The notes under the pieces: model-generated
What the model was told of the DNA's origin: nothing
The model's database searches: none
What the model saw: the letters and a program-made list of their open reading frames with translations, nothing else
Assembly: GCA_016185125.1 (NCBI GenBank)
Contig: JACPOC010000041.1
Location: 62,001 to 126,000 of the forward strand
DNA from: Bacteroidota bacterium
GTDB lineage: Bacteria; Bacteroidota; Bacteroidia; B-17B0; Aurantibacillaceae
Length of the DNA: 64,000 nucleotides
Reading direction: 5' to 3'
Shown: positions 60,392-64,000 of the stretch, in pieces
Layout: each line of letters opens with the position of its first letter
How positions within the stretch are numbered: position 1 is the stretch's first letter
Position numbers and translations under genes: made by a program

Positions 60392-62710
60392 ATGTATAGA
60401 AAAATCATTTTAGCTATAAGTGTTACGGCTATATTTAGTCCTTTTATTTATTTTTCTCAAAACTACAAATGGGTTAAAGGTTACGGTGGTGCGGGAGCAG
60501 ATGTATTTAATGCCATTGCGAGTGATGACCAAAAGAATTCGATTAGTGTTGGGTCTGCAAGTTCAGCATTTGTTATTGGAACAAATACAGTAACCACAAA
60601 TGGCAGCACAGATATATTAGTGGCAAAACATGATTTTAATGGAAATCTTAGCTGGATACTTTCCTTTGGGTCTTCCGGTGCAGATTTTGCTAACGGAGTA
60701 GCTACCGACATCAACAATAATATTTATGTATGTGGAGCTTACAGTGGCTCAATGGTTGTTGGTACTACTACCCTGTCAAGTAACGGAGGTTTGGATATGA
60801 TGATAATAAAATTATCTCCAACAGGTGTTGTTTTAAATGCCCTTAGTTATGGAGGAATCGGTAACGATGCTTTTAATTCTATCGCTGTTAACTCTGCAGG
60901 TGACATCTTTGCAGGAGGCTCTTTTAATAATTCTGTTACATTTGGTTCTACCACTGTAAGCAGTGCCGGAGGTAAAGATTTAATAATAACTAAATTTAAT
61001 TCCTCGTTTGTAAACCAATGGGTAAAAAAAACAGGAGCCTCTGCTGATGATGAAGTAACGGCCTTATCAACCGATTTAGCAGGTAATGTATTTGTTACAG
61101 GTAAATTTCAAAATGTGGTGGTAATTTTTCCACCGTCTGTAACTCAGGTTCCTTTTCCTACAACCACAAACCCAGGTAATGTATTAAATGGCGGCAACAG
61201 CGGCGCAGATGTATTTGTGTTAAAAGAATCAGCGGCTACCGGTGATTTTATTTGGGCTATATCCATTTGGAGTGGTAATACCGAAGCCAGTTCCGGGATT
61301 TGCAGTGACAATGCCGGAAACAATTGCTACGTAAGCGGAGATTTTAATAACAATTCTAATTTTGGCTCAACCTCAATCAATTCAAATGGCGGAGCGGATG
61401 GTTTTTTAGCAAAGTTTAGTGGTTCTAATGGATCAACAATTTTTGTAAAGCCAATTGGAGGCACAGCAAATGAAACGGCTAAAAGAGTAGCCTATTCAAA
61501 GAATGGTATAGCTATTAGCGGAAATTACGGTTCAGTCGTATCTTTTGGAAACGGAAGTAACTTAGCCCCAATAGGAGGCGTATGGGATGGCTATATTGCC
61601 TTTTATGATAGTTTAGGAACTTGTCGGTGGGCAAAAAAAGCAGGCGGTTCGGGTGCTGATTTTGTTAATGGGGTTTCTATTAGTAATAATAAACATTTGT
61701 TTTTTGCGGGTAATCATGCCTCTCCAAACTTTCAGGCTATTCCGTTGCCTGCTATAGCAACATCCGGCAACGACGATGCTTTCGCCGGAAGAATAGATCT
61801 GCTGCCCGATTCAGTTGTCATGTGCATGGTGAGTGTTGATACAACCAGTACCCATAATGTAGTTTACTGGGATAAGTCCGCGGTTGACACAAGTGTTATT
61901 GATAGTTTTATCATTTACCGTGCCTCACCCACTTTTATTCAAGTAGGCAGCAAAAGTAAAAATGATTCGAGTTTATTTCGCGATCTTATTTTTCCAACTA
62001 ATCAAAACCCAAATAATATTGCTCATGCTTATAAACTCGGCACAAAAGATGCGTTTAATAATTATAGTCCAATAAACTACCAATTATATCATAAAACGTG
62101 TTTTTTAACGGCACAAAACACAGGTACTGTAACCACATTAAGCTGGAATAATTATTCAGATAATAACAACCCGGGATATGTTACCTCCTATAATGTTTTT
62201 AAAAAACCAAACGGCGTGGGTACATGGTCTCTGCTGGCATCCAATATTCCTGCCACTGGAAATTCAATTACCTATAATGATCCCTCACCCACTTCCAACA
62301 CCAATACAGCATATTACATTGATATGAATCTTGCCTCGCCCTGTTTTTACGGTGCTAAAAATAGCTCATCGGAAACTTTTGTGACAAAGACACGCACAAA
62401 AAGTAATCAAACCAATGAAAGACAATTTGTTACAGGTTTAAGGGTTCTTGTTTTAAACAGCAGCGATATCGATTTATATCCTAATCCGGCTACGGATGTT
62501 TTAAATTTTCGGTTTGCAGTTTTAACTGGGGAAGAGATGGAGATTGAAGTTCGGAACCTGCTTGGACAAATTGTAATTTCAAAATGGATAATTTCAAATG
62601 TTAAGAAGGAACATAAAATTGAAATTGGAAATCTTTCCACAGGGGTTTACATTACTTCTGTAAAATACCTTAATAAAACCATTTCTGTTAAAAAGCTGAT
62701 AAAAGAATAA
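60392..62710 (+). CDS. secreted SBBP-repeat protein with a T9SS type A C-terminal sorting domain
   Basis: This protein (772 residues) has a signal peptide, then about seven beta-propeller-type repeats to about residue 470. They are of the form GSSGADFANGVATDINNNIY and YGGIGNDAFNSIAVNSAGDI, each followed by VGTTTLSSNGGLDMMIIKL-like strands (SBBP repeats). A middle region follows with fibronectin-like YNVFKKPNGVGTWSL. The C-terminal sorting domain from about 690 has IDLYPNPATDVLNFRF and ends YLNKTISVKKLIKE. It is a T9SS cargo and is probably surface-bound. It is followed by a strong terminator. Confidence 0.9.
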   Translation: MYRKIILAISVTAIFSPFIYFSQNYKWVKGYGGAGADVFNAIASDDQKNSISVGSASSAFVIGTNTVTTNGSTDILVAKHDFNGNLSWILSFGSSGADFANGVATDINNNIYVCGAYSGSMVVGTTTLSSNGGLDMMIIKLSPTGVVLNALSYGGIGNDAFNSIAVNSAGDIFAGGSFNNSVTFGSTTVSSAGGKDLIITKFNSSFVNQWVKKTGASADDEVTALSTDLAGNVFVTGKFQNVVVIFPPSVTQVPFPTTTNPGNVLNGGNSGADVFVLKESAATGDFIWAISIWSGNTEASSGICSDNAGNNCYVSGDFNNNSNFGSTSINSNGGADGFLAKFSGSNGSTIFVKPIGGTANETAKRVAYSKNGIAISGNYGSVVSFGNGSNLAPIGGVWDGYIAFYDSLGTCRWAKKAGGSGADFVNGVSISNNKHLFFAGNHASPNFQAIPLPAIATSGNDDAFAGRIDLLPDSVVMCMVSVDTTSTHNVVYWDKSAVDTSVIDSFIIYRASPTFIQVGSKSKNDSSLFRDLIFPTNQNPNNIAHAYKLGTKDAFNNYSPINYQLYHKTCFLTAQNTGTVTTLSWNNYSDNNNPGYVTSYNVFKKPNGVGTWSLLASNIPATGNSITYNDPSPTSNTNTAYYIDMNLASPCFYGAKNSSSETFVTKTRTKSNQTNERQFVTGLRVLVLNSSDIDLYPNPATDVLNFRFAVLTGEEMEIEVRNLLGQIVISKWIISNVKKEHKIEIGNLSTGVYITSVKYLNKTISVKKLIKE

Positions 62711-62728
62711 GTACTCATATCTTGTAAT

Positions 62729-62760
62729 AAAAAAAGCGCTTTTTTTAAGGCGCTTTTTTT
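62729..62760 (+). terminator. rho-independent-type terminator, bidirectional form
   Basis: The arms AAAAAAAGCGC (62729-62739) and GCGCTTTTTTT (62750-62760) pair perfectly around a ten-base loop (TTTTTTTAAG), and the T tract of the right arm serves as the terminator tail. It lies 19 bases after the stop of the SBBP-repeat gene and closes the run of surface-protein genes. Confidence 0.85.
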
Positions 62761-62773
62761 ATTTTGTACTCTA

Positions 62774-64000
62774 ATGGATTTAAAAATTAATTTTAAATAT
62801 TATTTTGTTTTTTTGTTTAGTCTCTATTGGTTTTATGATAGAGCGCAAACAGGTGAGTACTTTATTCAAAATTATCTGCCTAAAGACTATTCAGGCACAC
62901 CCAATAATAACGGCGTGGCTCAGGACAAAGATGGGCTTATTTATGTTGCCAATGCCAGCGGAGTTTTAGTGTATGATGGCTTTAACTGGCAACTCATAAA
63001 ATTACTTGATGAAATTGCTGTTTACAGTATTGTAAATGATGCCGAGGGAAAAATTTATGTAGGCTATGAGGATGGAAATTTTGGAACCATTGAAAAAACA
63101 CGAATAGGAAGTTTTTATTTCACCTCGTTAAAAGATCAGTTGTCTGAAGGAGATCAGCCACAAGAAACTATTCGTCAAATTCTATCAATAGGAAAATCGG
63201 TTTATTTTTTGTCAGCTGATCGTTTAATTGAATTGAAGACTGAGAGTTTAAAAGCATTTAAGCCAATTTCAGCATTCCATACCAGAGCTTTTGGTATGGG
63301 AAAGCATTTGTTTGTGTTGGATGTTCAAAATACTATTTGGGTTTTGGATAACGGAATATTAAATCCGGTAAAACAAACCGAAGAACTTTCAAAACTCAAA
63401 TTGTTTTTTAATTATAAATTAAACAATACTGTGTATGCCTTAGGTTTTAGAAATGCCGGCATTTACAAAGCTTTTTACGACTCCTTAAAGCCAATGTTAA
63501 CGCGATTTGAAAATGTAGAGTGCGCGGCAAATGAAAAAATAATGGATTCTGAAATTAATAATGGAACACTTCTTAGAAATGGAAATTTTATTGTAACTAG
63601 TAATAAGAAAGGTGCTTTTTTATTAAATAAAAAATTAGAGGTTATTAAGGAGTTTAATTATAAAAACGGCATTTATGATAATAACGTTAAATCATGCTAT
63701 CAGGATGCCAATGGTAATTTATGGTTTTCACTCTTTTATGGTCTTTCTTATGTGGAGCTTAATTCTCAACTTTTTAAATATAACCGTGATAATGGCATTT
63801 CAGGAGTTGTCCAAAGCGCCGTTTATTTTCAAAACAAACTTTATATTGCTAATGATAAAGCGGTTCAGGTTTTTAACCCTGTGGAAAATAAGTTTATCGA
63901 TCTTGACAATTTTCAAAAGCAAACCTGGTATCTTCTCACTTACAGTAATAAATTATTTATAGCAACCGCAAAAGGTATATTTATCTATAACGGGAAAACA
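62774..64000 (+). CDS. beta-propeller sensor protein, N-terminal part (runs off the right edge)
   Basis: The frame from ATG 62774 is open for 409 codons to the window end. After a signal or anchor segment (KYYFVFLFSLYWFYDRAQ) it reads FIQNYLPKDYSGTPNNNGVA, then QDKDGLIYVANASGVLVYDG. This is the propeller-repeat start of Bacteroidota ligand-binding sensors with a later triple-tyrosine domain and usually a histidine kinase or helix-turn-helix part. Further repeats are near 320 (SCYQDANGNLWFSLFYGLSY). The C-terminal half is outside the window, so its output domain is unknown. Confidence 0.8.
   Translation, partial: MDLKINFKYYFVFLFSLYWFYDRAQTGEYFIQNYLPKDYSGTPNNNGVAQDKDGLIYVANASGVLVYDGFNWQLIKLLDEIAVYSIVNDAEGKIYVGYEDGNFGTIEKTRIGSFYFTSLKDQLSEGDQPQETIRQILSIGKSVYFLSADRLIELKTESLKAFKPISAFHTRAFGMGKHLFVLDVQNTIWVLDNGILNPVKQTEELSKLKLFFNYKLNNTVYALGFRNAGIYKAFYDSLKPMLTRFENVECAANEKIMDSEINNGTLLRNGNFIVTSNKKGAFLLNKKLEVIKEFNYKNGIYDNNVKSCYQDANGNLWFSLFYGLSYVELNSQLFKYNRDNGISGVVQSAVYFQNKLYIANDKAVQVFNPVENKFIDLDNFQKQTWYLLTYSNKLFIATAKGIFIYNGKT

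Overview
This window is a chromosomal segment of a member of the Bacteroidota. The evidence is the low G+C content, two proteins with type IX secretion (T9SS) C-terminal sorting domains, a PadR-PspC pair, promoter boxes of the TAnnTTTG type, a short NusG-like gene at the head of a surface-polysaccharide locus, and the FNYQAVVRDANG-type secreted proteins. I cannot place it below phylum or class level from the sequence alone.

Left flank (1-6960): the start of a polyprenyl-phosphate sugar transferase, a lipoprotein, a Gfo/Idh/MocA oxidoreductase, and a frameshifted protein-L-isoaspartate methyltransferase gene. These are followed by a 19-copy, 21-bp tandem array that runs into the 3' end of a PspC-domain gene. 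The PspC gene is the last gene of a PadR-controlled operon, which has a strong palindrome lying over its own -33 box. A TerC-family membrane protein gene ends the region.

Surface-polysaccharide locus (6963-51139): about 44 kb of tightly packed or overlapping genes, all on the minus strand, apparently starting with a NusG-like antiterminator. They encode a WbpP-like epimerase, an MBOAT/SGNH acylation pair, an ABC-2 exporter (Wzm/Wzt with a C-terminal glycan-recognition domain), and the pseudaminic acid enzymes PseB, PseC, PseF and PseI with an associated methylase and a tandem GNAT protein. There are also many glycosyltransferases, two acyltransferase-3 proteins, a WecB epimerase, a PIG-L deacetylase next to an LpxD-like N-acyltransferase, an enoyl-CoA hydratase, and an O-antigen ligase/polymerase-like protein. 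The outstanding feature is nitrogen chemistry: four N-acetyl-sugar amidotransferase (WbpG/PseA-type) domains, one fused to a glycosyltransferase, two HisH-HisF ammonia-delivery pairs, and an AsnB-type amidotransferase. Both HisF-like proteins lack the catalytic Asp11 of true HisF, which fits a role in feeding ammonia to sugar amidotransferases rather than in making histidine. The likely product is a glycan rich in amidino or amide groups that contains a nonulosonic acid.

Recombination scars: a 3' fragment of a second hisH lies beside hisF2, and the MBOAT-SGNH gene pair sits between it and the intact hisH. The fragment differs from the intact gene almost only at synonymous sites, so the locus looks like a mosaic of two related alleles. 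A GxxExxY-family gene (51252-51698) is bracketed by near-identical inverted repeats of the ACCACATAG type. Similar repeats, without the gene, fill the hisH-fragment/hisF2 gap, which suggests a mobile unit and a gene-less relative.

Right flank (51839-64000): a winged-helix protein, then about 1.1 kb of nested intergenic repeats, then an alpha/beta hydrolase, a LuxR-type regulator and a lipoprotein. These are followed by a run of secreted surface proteins (a collar-domain protein, a glycine-rich protein and two T9SS cargo proteins), a clear terminator, and the 5' part of a beta-propeller sensor gene. No rRNA, tRNA, CRISPR array or transposase was recognised.
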